A program made the position numbers and the translations under genes. Shown in pieces: positions 44,644 through 53,280 of a stretch of DNA of 64,000 nucleotides. A model generated the notes under the pieces. That model searched no databases, was not told the DNA's origin, and saw nothing but the letters and a program-made list of their open reading frames with translations. Within the stretch, counting starts at the first letter, position 1. The number at the start of each line of letters is the position of its first letter. The stretch comes from Streptomyces sp. NBC_00258 (lineage in GTDB: Bacteria; Actinomycetota; Actinomycetes; Streptomycetales; Streptomycetaceae), in NCBI RefSeq assembly GCF_036182465.1, contig NZ_CP108081.1:1984001-2048000 (forward strand). Reading direction: 5' to 3'.

Positions 44644-45851
44644 CTCACCGCCCCTTTCGGTTCCTTGGGCAGTCCCAGCACGCGCTCGGCCAGGATCGTG
44701 CGCTGGATCTCGTCGCTGCCGCCTGCGATGCGGTATCCGGGGGCGCCGAGCAGATGCTCGGTCCAGGCGAACGTGCCCCACTCCCCTGTGTCGGCGGCCA
44801 GGCTCGGTCCGAGCAGCTGTTGTACGAGGTCGGTGGTGGCCCGCATGGTCGCGGTGGCGTGGAGCTTGCCGACGGAGGCCTCCGCGCCCGGTTCACGGCC
44901 GGCGGCCACGGCTGCCGTGACACGCAGTCCGATGAGTCGCTGAACGAGGGTGCGGACGAACAGGTCGGCCGCCTGCTGCCGTTCACCGCCGGTGAGCGGG
45001 CGGGGCAGTCGGCGGGCGAGGTGGAGGGCACGGTCGGCGTTGTCCAGCCCGAGGCCCCCGGAGTCCAGCCGTTCGGCCGCGAGCACGGTGAGCGTCACCC
45101 GCCAGCCCTGCCCGACCGGGCCGAGCCGGTCGGCGTCCGGTACGAACACGTCGTCGAGGTAGACCTCGTTGAAGCTGGAGCCGCCCGTCATCTGCCGGAT
45201 CGGCCGTACGGTCACGCCGGGCGCGTCCATCCGGACCAGGAAGACGGTGAGGCCCGCGTGCTTGGGCACGTCCGGGTCGGTGCGGCAGACGGCGACGCCC
45301 CAGGTGGCCACGCGGGCGCCGGACGTCCACACCTTGTGACCGCGCAACAGCCAGCCGTCTCCGTCGCGTACCGCTCGCGTGCGGACGGCGGCGAGGTCGG
45401 AACCGGCCTCCGTCTCGGAGAAGAGCTGGCAGGCGAGTTCGTCCGTGCGGAGCATGGGGCGCAGCCAGCGAGCCTTCTGTTCGTCGGTGCCCCAGATGCG
45501 GATCGCGGGGGCGACGAGCTGCTGGGTGACCGGGAAGACCTCGGTGCGCCGCGGCACGTCGAAGGCGGCCTCCTCGGTCCGGTACAACTGCTCGTAGTAC
45601 GAGGGCAGTTCACGGCCCCCGTACTCCGGCGGCCAGTCGAGCGCGCCCCAGCCCCGGTCGTACCGGGTGCGCTCCCAGTCCCGTATCCGGTCGGTCTGTG
45701 CGCGTTCCTCGGTCTCGGTCCAGTTCTCGAAGACGGCCACCGAGTCGTCGCCGCTGCCCCAGTCCTGGCGCGCGGCGCGCGTCTCCGCCGTGCCGGCCAG
45801 CCAGCGCCGGGCCTCGGCACGGAACTCCTCGGGTTCGGGGATGCCGCTCAT
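44640..45851 (-). CDS. acyl-CoA dehydrogenase
   Basis: The 403-residue FAD enzyme shows FSETEAGSDLAAVRTRAV, LLRGHKVWTSGARVATWG, GGSSFNEVYLDDVFVPDADR and the C-terminal LGAPGYRIAGGSDEIQRTIL with a catalytic-loop region. GGGAGGA fixes the start. It overlaps the APH-kinase gene by four bases. Actinobacterial steroid dehydrogenases are often heteromers of two ACADs; the 383-residue one encoded at 48285 could be its partner. Confidence 0.92.
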   Translation of the reverse strand: MSGIPEPEEFRAEARRWLAGTAETRAARQDWGSGDDSVAVFENWTETEERAQTDRIRDWERTRYDRGWGALDWPPEYGGRELPSYYEQLYRTEEAAFDVPRRTEVFPVTQQLVAPAIRIWGTDEQKARWLRPMLRTDELACQLFSETEAGSDLAAVRTRAVRDGDGWLLRGHKVWTSGARVATWGVAVCRTDPDVPKHAGLTVFLVRMDAPGVTVRPIRQMTGGSSFNEVYLDDVFVPDADRLGPVGQGWRVTLTVLAAERLDSGGLGLDNADRALHLARRLPRPLTGGERQQAADLFVRTLVQRLIGLRVTAAVAAGREPGAEASVGKLHATATMRATTDLVQQLLGPSLAADTGEWGTFAWTEHLLGAPGYRIAGGSDEIQRTILAERVLGLPKEPKGAVS

Positions 45852-45915
45852 GGTCCTCCCTTCGGCGAATCAGGTCGCTGAGTCGGGTCGGTGAGTCGGG
45901 TCAACAGGTGAGGCA

Positions 45916-47064
45916 TCAACGGGTCAGCACGGTGCAGGCGCTGACGCCCGGCGCCCCGTAGACGTGCGTGAAGCCGGTCGACGGTTCGCCAGGCACCTGC
46001 CGTTCACCCGCCCTGCCGCGCAACTGCTGGACGATCTCGTGGACTTGGCGGAGCCCGGAGGCGCCGATGGGCTCGCCGTTGGCGATACAGCCGCCGTCGG
46101 TGTTGACGGGCAAAGCACCGCCGATCGCGGTCGCGCCGGAGGGGATCAGCCGCTCCTGCTCTCCGTGCTCGCAGAACCCGCACTCGGCCATGTGCATCAC
46201 CTCGGCACCGCTCTCGGTGTCCTGGAGCTGGCACACGTCGATGTCGCCCGGGCCCAACCCGGCCTCCTCGAAGGCCAGTCGGGCGGCGTCCGCGCTCACG
46301 CTGGTCGGCGTCCCGGGTGGCGCCCAGGGGCTGAACACCTCGAAGGAGCCGAACCGCCGGGTCCGTACGACCGCCGCCCGCAGCGCGACCGGGGTGCCGT
46401 CCAGTTCGTCGGCGACCGCGCGGTTGCACAGGATCAGGGCGACCGCGCCCTGTCCGGGCGAGCAGAACATGTACCGGGTCAGCGGATCGTTGACCATGCC
46501 GGACGCCAGGATCTCGTCCGCGTCGACCGGCTTGCGGCGCCACGCGTGGGGGTTGCGGACCCCGTTCGCGTACGCCTTCTCGGCGACCAGTGCGAGTGTG
46601 CGGGCGCTGATGCCGTGGTCGTGCATGTACCGCTGGATCTTCATGGCGAAGAACTGGGTGGTGACCATGAGTCCGTCTCGCCCGTAGGCCTCGTCGAGCC
46701 CCCAGTCGGCGGGCCGCGGGTCGAAGGCGCCGCGCGGGTGCTTGTCGAAGCCGACAGCGAGGGCGACGTCCGCCGCGCCGGAGCGGATAGCGCCCACGGC
46801 CGACACCAGGGCGCTGCCGCCGGTGGCGCAGCCGTTGCGGACGTTGATGAACGGCACGCCGGTCAGGCCGAGTTCGCTGACGAGAGTGTCCGCGTTGCCC
46901 GCCGCGTCGCTGCCGCCGTAGGCCGCACGCACCCGGGACCAGGGCAGTCCGGCGTCGGCGAGTGCGGCACGTACGGCTTGTACGGCGAGTTGCCTGCCGT
47001 CGGCTTCCGTACGGGCGAAGGAGGTGATTCCGGCGCCGCAGACCAGCACCTCCTCGGCGCTCAT
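45916..47064 (-). CDS. thiolase-like lipid-transfer protein, possible aldolase
   Basis: The 382-residue thiolase-fold protein keeps the nucleophile region NVRNGCATGGSAL (Cys79) but reads NTDGGCIANGEPIGASGLRQ where thiolases have GHPxGASG, so the catalytic His is Glu. The upstream DUF35 gene overlaps it by four bases. In cholesterol catabolism the similar pair Ltp2 and the DUF35 part of ChsH2 cleaves a side chain by retro-aldol reaction, so an aldolase role here is a good guess. Its product is distinguished from beta-ketothiolases by that substitution. It ends 64 bases before the ACAD gene. Confidence 0.85.
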   Translation of the reverse strand: MSAEEVLVCGAGITSFARTEADGRQLAVQAVRAALADAGLPWSRVRAAYGGSDAAGNADTLVSELGLTGVPFINVRNGCATGGSALVSAVGAIRSGAADVALAVGFDKHPRGAFDPRPADWGLDEAYGRDGLMVTTQFFAMKIQRYMHDHGISARTLALVAEKAYANGVRNPHAWRRKPVDADEILASGMVNDPLTRYMFCSPGQGAVALILCNRAVADELDGTPVALRAAVVRTRRFGSFEVFSPWAPPGTPTSVSADAARLAFEEAGLGPGDIDVCQLQDTESGAEVMHMAECGFCEHGEQERLIPSGATAIGGALPVNTDGGCIANGEPIGASGLRQVHEIVQQLRGRAGERQVPGEPSTGFTHVYGAPGVSACTVLTR

Positions 47065-47411
47065 GCTCCGGCTCCCACGGCCCTCGGCACGCCGTCCCCC
47101 ACCGAGAGGGCCAGCGGCATGCCGATCTCCGCGTCCTCGGGCCGGATGTCCAGCACGGCCAACACCCGGACACCCTCCGGGAGTTCGACATATCCCACGG
47201 TGAACGGCTCGAACCCGGCGGCGGGTTCGGCGTACGGCGGCGACTTGGGCGCGTAACGCTGGACGGTCCACGTCCACAGCGTGCCCGTACCGGAGAGAAC
47301 GACCTCCTCGGCCGGTTCCCCGCAGCGCGGGCACGCCGGGTCGGCGGGGTAGAGGGCCACCGCGCAGCCGAGGCACCGGGAGCCACGCAGTCGGCTCCCG
47401 GGGTCCGTCAT
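47061..47411 (-). CDS. DUF35 OB-fold zinc-ribbon protein
   Basis: The 116-residue acyl-CoA-associated protein has a rubredoxin-like zinc ribbon CLGCAVALYPADPACPRCG and an OB-fold (LWTWTVQRYAPKSPPY, FTVGYVELPEGVRVLAVLD). DUF35 proteins work only as partners of thiolase-fold enzymes, forming heteromers in which the OB-fold shapes the CoA tunnel. The downstream gene encodes exactly such an enzyme, with overlapping start and stop (ATGA). It lies five bases after the enoyl-CoA hydratase gene, with a ribosome site inside that gene's end. Confidence 0.9.
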   Translation of the reverse strand: MTDPGSRLRGSRCLGCAVALYPADPACPRCGEPAEEVVLSGTGTLWTWTVQRYAPKSPPYAEPAAGFEPFTVGYVELPEGVRVLAVLDIRPEDAEIGMPLALSVGDGVPRAVGAGA

Positions 47412-47416
47412 GATGC

Positions 47417-48205
47417 TCAGCGTCCCTTCCACTGCGGTTCCCGCTTCTCCAGGAAGGCCGCCACACCCTCCGCGGCGTCCTCGGAGTTGAGCATCACGCC
47501 GACCGCGAGGTGCTCCATGACCATCAGCGACTGGATGTCGGCGTCGAGGCTGCGATCGATGGTCATCTTGGTGATCCACATGGTGAACGGACTCTTGTCG
47601 ACCAGCTGGTCGGAGAACTCCTCGACCGTGGCGTCCAGCTTGTCCGCCGGCGCCGAGGAGTTGATGAGGCCGAACTCCGCTGCCTCGACACCGGTGAGCA
47701 GCTTGCCGGTGAGCATGAGCTCCTTGGTCTTGCGGACGCCGATCATGCGCGGCACCCGGTAGATGGGGCCTGCCCCGCCGAACAGTGCGCGGCGGATGTG
47801 GAAGTCGCCGATCAGGGCGTCGTCCGCGGCGATCGCGAAGTCGCAGGAGATCATCAACTCGAAGCCGCCGGCGGTGACATGACCTTCGAGGACGGCGATC
47901 GACGGCGTCTTCATCGAGTAGAGCCGGTCGCAGACCTTCGCCGACAGCACGGCGACGTCGATGGCGGTGGAGCTGCCGATGAACTCGGCCTTGAGGCTGT
48001 CCAGGTCGAACCCGGAGCAGAAGGTGTTGCCGCGCCCGCGCAGCACCAGCACACGCAGCTCGGGGTCGGCGTCGACCTCTGTGATGATCTCGTCGAGCCG
48101 GTTCAGGATCGGCACGGTCACACAGTTCTTCTTGTGCGGCCGGTTCAGCCAGACCCGTGCGACATGACCGTCCCGCTCGAACTGGATCTCGTCTTCGACT
48201 GCCAT
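47417..48205 (-). CDS. enoyl-CoA hydratase/isomerase family protein
   Basis: The 262-residue crotonase has the oxyanion strand FCSGFDLDSLKAEFIG and GHVTAGGFELMISCDFAIA. The first catalytic Glu is in place (GGFEL), but the second position is not a clear Glu (GDFHIRRALFGGAGPIYRVP), so it may be a one-Glu hydratase or an isomerase. The ATG at 48205 is chosen because GGAGGAGCTC precedes it. It is the first gene of a nine-gene operon (48205 down to 40108) and its ribosome site directly abuts operator C. Confidence 0.87.
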   Translation of the reverse strand: MAVEDEIQFERDGHVARVWLNRPHKKNCVTVPILNRLDEIITEVDADPELRVLVLRGRGNTFCSGFDLDSLKAEFIGSSTAIDVAVLSAKVCDRLYSMKTPSIAVLEGHVTAGGFELMISCDFAIAADDALIGDFHIRRALFGGAGPIYRVPRMIGVRKTKELMLTGKLLTGVEAAEFGLINSSAPADKLDATVEEFSDQLVDKSPFTMWITKMTIDRSLDADIQSLMVMEHLAVGVMLNSEDAAEGVAAFLEKREPQWKGR

Positions 48206-48216
48206 GAGCTCCTCCA

Positions 48217-48235
48217 AACTGAACTGAATTCAGTA
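48217..48235. promoter_or_regulatory. regulon operator C, AACTGAA-CTGAA-TTCAGTA
   Basis: The site has a perfect ACTGAATTCAGT core (48223-48234) and lies directly in front of the ribosome site of the enoyl-CoA hydratase gene, so a bound protein would cover the transcription start region of the nine-gene operon. Confidence 0.78.
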
Positions 48236-48284
48236 CGATTCTGCGGGCAGTGGATGCCCCTGTCAATGGATCGGTAACGGCCAC

Positions 48285-49436
48285 TCAGTCCGAGGTGCCG
48301 GTGAGGCCGAGCAGTCCCGCGAGCCGCAGACGGTGGTCGTCGGCCGTGCCGAACAGCGCCTCGTCGGCCCGCGCCCGACGGACGTACAGATGGGCCGGGT
48401 GTTCCCAGGTGAAACCGATACCGCCGTGGAGCTGCACGTATTCGGTCGTCGCGAGGCGGTACGCACCGGTGCACGCCACCGCCGCGGCGCTCGCGGCGAC
48501 CGGCAATTCCGGGGTCCACTCCGCCAGGCAGGCGCTCGCGTACGCCGACGCCGACCGCACTCCTTCCACCTCGACCAGCAGATCGGCCAGTCGGTGCTTG
48601 ACCGCCTGGAACGAGCCGATGGCACGACCGAATTGAGTTCGTTGCGAGACGTACTCAAGGGTGGCGTCAAGGGCATGCGCACTTCCGCCGACGTGCTCGG
48701 CTGCGAGCGCCACCCGTCCCGCGTCGAGGACGGCGTCGACGATTCCCGGCACCTGTCCGGGCTCGCCGACCGGTTCGGCCGGCGTTCCCCGGAAGCGGAC
48801 GAGCGCCTGGCGGCGGGTGGGATCCAGGACGCGCCGGGCCGTTCGATCGCAGGTCGAGCCGTGTGTCCCGTGCTGCGGCGCCGGCTCACAGGCGAACAGC
48901 CGCTCCCCGTCCTGGGCCCGGGCCACCACGAGCAGCAGATCGGCGCTCTCGCCGTCGGGCACGAAGTCGGCCTCCCCACGCAGCACCCAGCCGTCGGGCC
49001 GGCGCTCGGCCGTCACGTCGGCGGCCTGCACGAACCCGGCGACCGTGGCCGTGACCGCGCCGGAGGCGATCCCTGGCAACCAGCGCTCGCAGGCCCGCCG
49101 ATCACCGCTGCCCAGCAGGGCGTGCCCCGCGAGCACGACGGTCGACAGCACCGGCGCCGGACACAGCACACGCCCGGCCTCCTCCAGAGCCACGGCGAGT
49201 TCGGCGAAGGTGTAGCCCCCACCGCCGTACTCCTCCGGCAGAGCAAGCCCATGCACTCCGATCTCACCGGCGAGCCGGACCCAGAGAGCCTGGTCGTACC
49301 CTCGCGGACTCCCCACTTGCTTGCGCACTTCATCGGGCCCACAGGTCTCGGCGAACAAGTCCCGCAGCACTGCCCGCAGTTGACGCCGCTCATCGGTCTC
49401 CAGCAGAACCGCCGGATCCACATCGAGCCGGTTCAC
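48285..49436 (-). CDS. acyl-CoA dehydrogenase
   Basis: The 383-residue FAD enzyme is of the shorter type seen in steroid and carnitine pathways. It shows GLALPEEYGGGGYTFAELAV, QRTQFGRAIGSFQAVKHRLA and HGGIGFTWEHPAHLYVRRA. The flavin-binding middle is less typical (DFVPDGESADLLLVVARAQ). The start is GTG. It pairs with a short-chain dehydrogenase encoded upstream, and together they are read away from operator D. Confidence 0.9.
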   Translation of the reverse strand: MNRLDVDPAVLLETDERRQLRAVLRDLFAETCGPDEVRKQVGSPRGYDQALWVRLAGEIGVHGLALPEEYGGGGYTFAELAVALEEAGRVLCPAPVLSTVVLAGHALLGSGDRRACERWLPGIASGAVTATVAGFVQAADVTAERRPDGWVLRGEADFVPDGESADLLLVVARAQDGERLFACEPAPQHGTHGSTCDRTARRVLDPTRRQALVRFRGTPAEPVGEPGQVPGIVDAVLDAGRVALAAEHVGGSAHALDATLEYVSQRTQFGRAIGSFQAVKHRLADLLVEVEGVRSASAYASACLAEWTPELPVAASAAAVACTGAYRLATTEYVQLHGGIGFTWEHPAHLYVRRARADEALFGTADDHRLRLAGLLGLTGTSD

Positions 49437-49555
49437 ACAGACCTCCCAGGTCGAACAAACTCCAGTTCCATAGGCGCCCCTTCAGAGGCGGGGAACTGCG
49501 CGACCAGCCACGACGCACCCGCAGCGATCATTCGATCCACACCCCCACGGACCCC

Positions 49556-50356
49556 TCACACCGTGAACCGCCCTCCGTTGGCGAGCAGTACGGCCCCAAC
49601 GAGATTCACCGCCTCATCACTCGCCAGGAACAACGCAACGTCGGCGATCTCGCCCGCCGTCGCGTAGGGCCGAACCCGAGGATCGGCCAGGTCCTGCCGC
49701 AACGCGGCGGGCGTCCGCGCCGCCATCCCGGTCTCCGTCGGCCCCGGCGCCACCGTGTTCACGCGGACGCCGAACGCGATCGCCTCCTTGGCGACGGCCT
49801 GGCTCAACGCGTGCGCACCGGCCTTCGAAGCCGCGTAGTGCGGATAGCCGGCCGGAGCGTCGAAGGCCGAGGATGAGCCAACGGTCACGATCGCACCGGA
49901 CCGGTGGGGCGCCATGACCCGCAGCGCCGCACGCAGAACATGGAAGGTGCCGTCCAGGTTGACCCGCATGACCCGCCTCCACGCGGTCCCGTCGAGCCGG
50001 GTGACGACGTCGGGCGGCCGCTCGTCGAGCAGCGCCTCGGCGATCCACTGCTTCGCTTCCGGGTCGTCGACTCCGGCCGCGTGCACCACGACATCCAGGC
50101 GCCCGCGTGCCCGTACGACCCCTTCGACCGCGCGGTCGACCTGGTCGGCGTCCGAGACGTCCACGGTCACGGAACTCGCGCCGGGCAGTTCCTTGGCGAC
50201 CGCCTCGGCCGCGGTGCCGTCGACGTCCGCGGCGAAGACCACGGCTCCTTGCGCCGCGAGTCGCCGGGCGACCGCCGCGCCGATGCCGGAGCCGGCTCCC
50301 GTGACCAGCGCGGCTCTGCCCGTGAAGCGTTCATGTGGCTTGTCTTCGTCGTCCAT
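49556..50356 (-). CDS. short-chain dehydrogenase/reductase
   Basis: The product has 266 residues from ATG 50356 (269 from GTG 50365, whose ribosome site is three bases away). TGAGSGIGAAVARRL, AADVDG with an NAD-type Asp, VVHAAGVDDPEAKQ, catalytic Ser in VGSSSAFDAP and YAASK are all present. An insertion of about 20 residues between positions 110 and 130 (LLDERPPDVVTRLDGTAWRR) is longer than usual. Its promoter side faces operator D and the divergent alcohol dehydrogenase. Confidence 0.88.
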   Translation of the reverse strand: MDDEDKPHERFTGRAALVTGAGSGIGAAVARRLAAQGAVVFAADVDGTAAEAVAKELPGASSVTVDVSDADQVDRAVEGVVRARGRLDVVVHAAGVDDPEAKQWIAEALLDERPPDVVTRLDGTAWRRVMRVNLDGTFHVLRAALRVMAPHRSGAIVTVGSSSAFDAPAGYPHYAASKAGAHALSQAVAKEAIAFGVRVNTVAPGPTETGMAARTPAALRQDLADPRVRPYATAGEIADVALFLASDEAVNLVGAVLLANGGRFTV

Positions 50357-50380
50357 CGGATCCACCCGCCTCCGCCCACT

Positions 50381-50399
50381 TATTGAACTGACTTCATTT
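50381..50399. promoter_or_regulatory. regulon operator D, TATTGAA-CTGAC-TTCATTT
   Basis: The site keeps TGAA and TTCA with the five-base gap but has imperfect outer bases. It lies between the divergent short-chain dehydrogenase and alcohol dehydrogenase genes and could regulate both. Confidence 0.65.
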
Positions 50400-50416
50400 T
50401 TGCTACCGTTCCGCGC

Positions 50417-51490
50417 ATGTCAACAGGCAGGATGAGAGCAGTCCGGATGACGCACTGGGGCGGCCCACCGGTGCTCACCGAAGTGACACGGCCGATACCC
50501 AGGGCCGATGAGGTCCTGATCCGGGTGGAGGCGGCGGGCGTGTGCCGCTCCGACCTCCATGTCCTGGACGCCCGGCCCGGCGTGCTGCCGTACCGAACTC
50601 CGTTCACTCTCGGGCACGAGGTCGCCGGGCGCGTGGCCGAGCGCGGCCCCGGAGCCATCGGTCCGGCGGTGGGCGAGCGCGTGGTCGTCTACGGCCCATG
50701 GGGGTGTGGGCGGTGCCTTCGCTGCGCGGCCGGCGCGGAGAACTACTGCGACCGCCGCGCGGAGCTCGACGCGGTCCGGACCGGTACGGGAGTCGGGCTG
50801 GGGCGTGACGGCGGCATGGCCGACTTCCTGCTCGTACCGTCCGGGCGACTGCTGGTTCCGGTCGGCGATCTGCCCGCAGCGCAGGCGGCGCCCCTGTCGG
50901 ACGCCGGACTCACCGCGTATCACGCCGTGGCCGGGATCCGGCCGACGCTGTCCCTCGACGGCGGCGCGAACGTGGCCGTCATCGGGGTCGGCGGGCTGGG
51001 ACATCTGGCGGTGCAGATCCTGCGGGCCACGACGTCGGCGCAGGTCCTCGCCGTGGACGTACGCGAGGAGGCGCTCTCGTTGGCCGACGCGTGCGGCGCA
51101 CACTTCGGCACGCTGCTGCGACCCGACACCGCGGAGGTACTCCGGCGACGGGCCGGAGGGGTCGGCGTGGATGCCGTGCTCGACTTCGTCGGCAGTCACT
51201 CCAGCCTGGAACTCGCGGTCGGCGCCCTGCGGGCGGGCGGTGAGCTGGCCGTCGTCGGGAGCGGCGGCGGGGAACTCACCGTACGCAAGCCCGGCGCACT
51301 GCCTCCCGGGGTACGGATCTCGCTGCCCTTCTGGGGAACGCGGCCGGAACTCGAAGAGGTCGCCGCCCTGGCGCGCAAGGGCGCGGTGAGGGTGGAGGCG
51401 GAGGAGTTCGCCCTGTCGAGCGCGCCGGAGGCGATCGGGAGACTGCGCTCCGGCCACACGCGGGGGCGTGCCGTACTCGTCCCCGACTGA
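50417..51490 (+). CDS. zinc-dependent alcohol dehydrogenase (MDR family)
   Basis: The 357-residue medium-chain dehydrogenase has GVCRSDLHVLDARPG with the first zinc Cys, TLGHEVAGRVAERG, the structural zinc cluster CGRCLRCAAGAENYC and the NAD site VIGVGGLGHLAVQIL. It should oxidise an alcohol to ketone or aldehyde, so its location next to the CoA-pathway genes fits an early or late oxidation. Two in-frame Met codons (50417 and 50432) are possible; the first is used here. It is divergent from the short-chain dehydrogenase across operator D. Confidence 0.92.
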   Translation: MSTGRMRAVRMTHWGGPPVLTEVTRPIPRADEVLIRVEAAGVCRSDLHVLDARPGVLPYRTPFTLGHEVAGRVAERGPGAIGPAVGERVVVYGPWGCGRCLRCAAGAENYCDRRAELDAVRTGTGVGLGRDGGMADFLLVPSGRLLVPVGDLPAAQAAPLSDAGLTAYHAVAGIRPTLSLDGGANVAVIGVGGLGHLAVQILRATTSAQVLAVDVREEALSLADACGAHFGTLLRPDTAEVLRRRAGGVGVDAVLDFVGSHSSLELAVGALRAGGELAVVGSGGGELTVRKPGALPPGVRISLPFWGTRPELEEVAALARKGAVRVEAEEFALSSAPEAIGRLRSGHTRGRAVLVPD

Positions 51491-51622
51491 TCCGGACCGC
51501 TCGCCCGGCAGATCCGGACCCCCGGCCCGACCGATCCCGACCGCTCGCCCACCCGATCCCTCCGACGGCGGCGCCCGGCCGAAAGCAGCCCTGTCGAACC
51601 TCATACAGACACAACTCTCGAC

Positions 51623-51641
51623 TACAGAAGTGAGTTCAATT
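51623..51641. promoter_or_regulatory. regulon operator E, TACAGAA-GTGAG-TTCAATT
   Basis: One member of the seven-site family, located 46 bases upstream of the FAD enzyme ATG. The right arm differs from operator A by one base and the left by two. Confidence 0.65.
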
Positions 51642-51686
51642 AGGGTTCGGGTCACTCAGCGACACGACAAGGCGGTGGGACCCGCT

Positions 51687-53021
51687 ATGGGTGTTGGAAC
51701 AGTGGATCTGCTGGTGGTGGGCGGCGGAATGGCCGGACTCTCGGCCGCCGCCCGGGTGGCCGCGGAAGGCGGCTCCGTGGTTCTCGTGGAGAAGGCGGAG
51801 CGCACCGGCGGCTCCGCGCGCTTCGCCGGCTTCGTATGGACGACCCCCACCTTCGATGAACTGCGTCGCGTCAATCCCGACGGCGACGCGGAACTCGCCG
51901 CGGCCCTGGTGGACGGGTTCGCCGACGCGGTGGCCTGGATCCGGTCGCTCGGCGTGGAATGCCGGCCGCCGGTTCCCGTACTCGGCTTCGGCCGGGGACA
52001 TCAACTCGACACGAACCACTACCTCGACACCTGCGAGCGGTTGATCCGCGACCGGGGCGGCGAGGTACTGACCGCCACCTCGACCCGCACGCTACTGACG
52101 GAGAACGGCGCGGTCACGGGTGCGGAGTGCGTGCTGCCGGACGGGTCGCTCCGCCGGATCGCCGCCTCCTGGACCCTGCTCGCGACCGGCGGGTTCCAGG
52201 GAGATCCGGGCCTGCGCACGGAACACGTACATCCCCAGGCCGCGGACATCGAGCTGCGGGCCAACCCGCACAGCCGGGGCGACGGGCTGTCGCTCGGCCT
52301 CGCGGCGGGGGCCGCCTTCGGCAAGAAGGACGCGGGTTTCTACGGGCATCTGATGCCCGCGGGCGTCTCCCTCGCCGACCCCGCCCGATTCGTCGACCTC
52401 GCCCTCTACTACAGCGAGCACGCCCTGCTGTTCGACGTCACGGGCGAACGGTTCGTCGACGAGACCGTCGGGGACCATCTGACCACCATGGCGCTGCTGG
52501 AAAGACCGCAGGCCCGTGGACTGCTGGTCGCCGACGCGCGGGTGCACCGCGAGTGGATCTCCGCCTCGTACGTGGAGGGCATCCCCGGCGTTGACAAGTT
52601 CCAGCTCTGCCATCGGGCGGGCGCCCGCAGCGCGGTCGCCGACAGCCTGGAGGAGTTCGCATGGATGCCCGAGGAGTGGGGCTACCCGGGCGCCAGGATC
52701 CGTGACCGGGTCGAGGAGTACAACGCCACCGTGGGCGGGGGCGGCGAGCCGGCCCCCGGGCGACTGCTCGACCGGCAACCGCTCGACGAGCCGCCCTTCT
52801 ACGTGATCGAGGCCGCCCCGGCGATCACGTTCACCTTCGGCGGCCTGCTCATCGACACCGGCGCCCGCGCCCTGTCGGCGTACGGCCGGCGCTCCGTACC
52901 CGGCCTGCTCGTGGCCGGTGCGGACGCGGGCGGGCTCTACCGGCGCGCCTACGCGGGCGGCCTCGCCCCCGCGCTCGTGTTCGGCCTGGCGGCGGCGCGG
53001 ACCGCGCTGCGCCAGGGCTAG
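51687..53021 (+). CDS. KstD/fumarate-reductase-like FAD dehydrogenase
   Basis: The 444-residue flavoprotein of the FAD_binding_2 family has VVGGGMAGLSAAARVAAEGG, RTGGSARFAGFV, TGERFVDETVGDH and the C-terminal VPGLLVAGADAGGLYRR with RRAYAGGLAPAL. Relatives include 3-ketosteroid dehydrogenases, urocanate and fumarate reductases. It may introduce a double bond into a cyclic ketone or enone. I did not identify the catalytic tyrosines, so this is a family-level call. GGTGGGA precedes the ATG; a frame reaching 51468 would run through operator E. Confidence 0.85.
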   Translation: MGVGTVDLLVVGGGMAGLSAAARVAAEGGSVVLVEKAERTGGSARFAGFVWTTPTFDELRRVNPDGDAELAAALVDGFADAVAWIRSLGVECRPPVPVLGFGRGHQLDTNHYLDTCERLIRDRGGEVLTATSTRTLLTENGAVTGAECVLPDGSLRRIAASWTLLATGGFQGDPGLRTEHVHPQAADIELRANPHSRGDGLSLGLAAGAAFGKKDAGFYGHLMPAGVSLADPARFVDLALYYSEHALLFDVTGERFVDETVGDHLTTMALLERPQARGLLVADARVHREWISASYVEGIPGVDKFQLCHRAGARSAVADSLEEFAWMPEEWGYPGARIRDRVEEYNATVGGGGEPAPGRLLDRQPLDEPPFYVIEAAPAITFTFGGLLIDTGARALSAYGRRSVPGLLVAGADAGGLYRRAYAGGLAPALVFGLAAARTALRQG

Positions 53022-53023
53022 AG

Positions 53024-53078
53024 CCTGCCTCTGTCTGCCTGTTTGCCTGTGTCTGCCTGTCTGCCTGTCTGCCTGTCC
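53024..53078. repeat. short CTGCCTGT-type tandem repeat
   Basis: About six imperfect copies of an 8-base unit CTGCCTGT follow the FAD enzyme stop, ending near 53078. The run is pyrimidine-rich and simple and is unlike the surrounding DNA. It may be a slippage product or form part of a 3' end. Confidence 0.7.
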
Positions 53079-53168
53079 GGCGGATCGTGCCGGAGGGGCA
53101 CCAGACCACCCGCACTCCGACAAATCCCGTGCACGAGTCTTGCCCGCCCGGCACCGGAGTGCCTAGCT

Positions 53169-53187
53169 TACTGAATTGAGTTCACTT
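53169..53187. promoter_or_regulatory. regulon operator F, TACTGAA-TTGAG-TTCACTT
   Basis: One member of the seven-site family, 94 bases upstream of the LivH-like permease start. It differs by one base per arm from operator A. Confidence 0.7.
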
Positions 53188-53280
53188 TACTAAGCGGCGA
53201 GCGTCGCGTACCCGGCTTTCGAGCACGTGGCGCGAACACGTCGCACACGCTTCCCGAAGCTCTTCGAAGAAGGAGGGACC

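Noticed and set aside
45870..45900. GAGTCGGGTC direct repeats between the thiolase-like and ACAD genes
   Set aside because: Two short copies in a 64-base gap without palindromic structure; probably chance in GC-rich DNA and not a member of the ACTGAA family.
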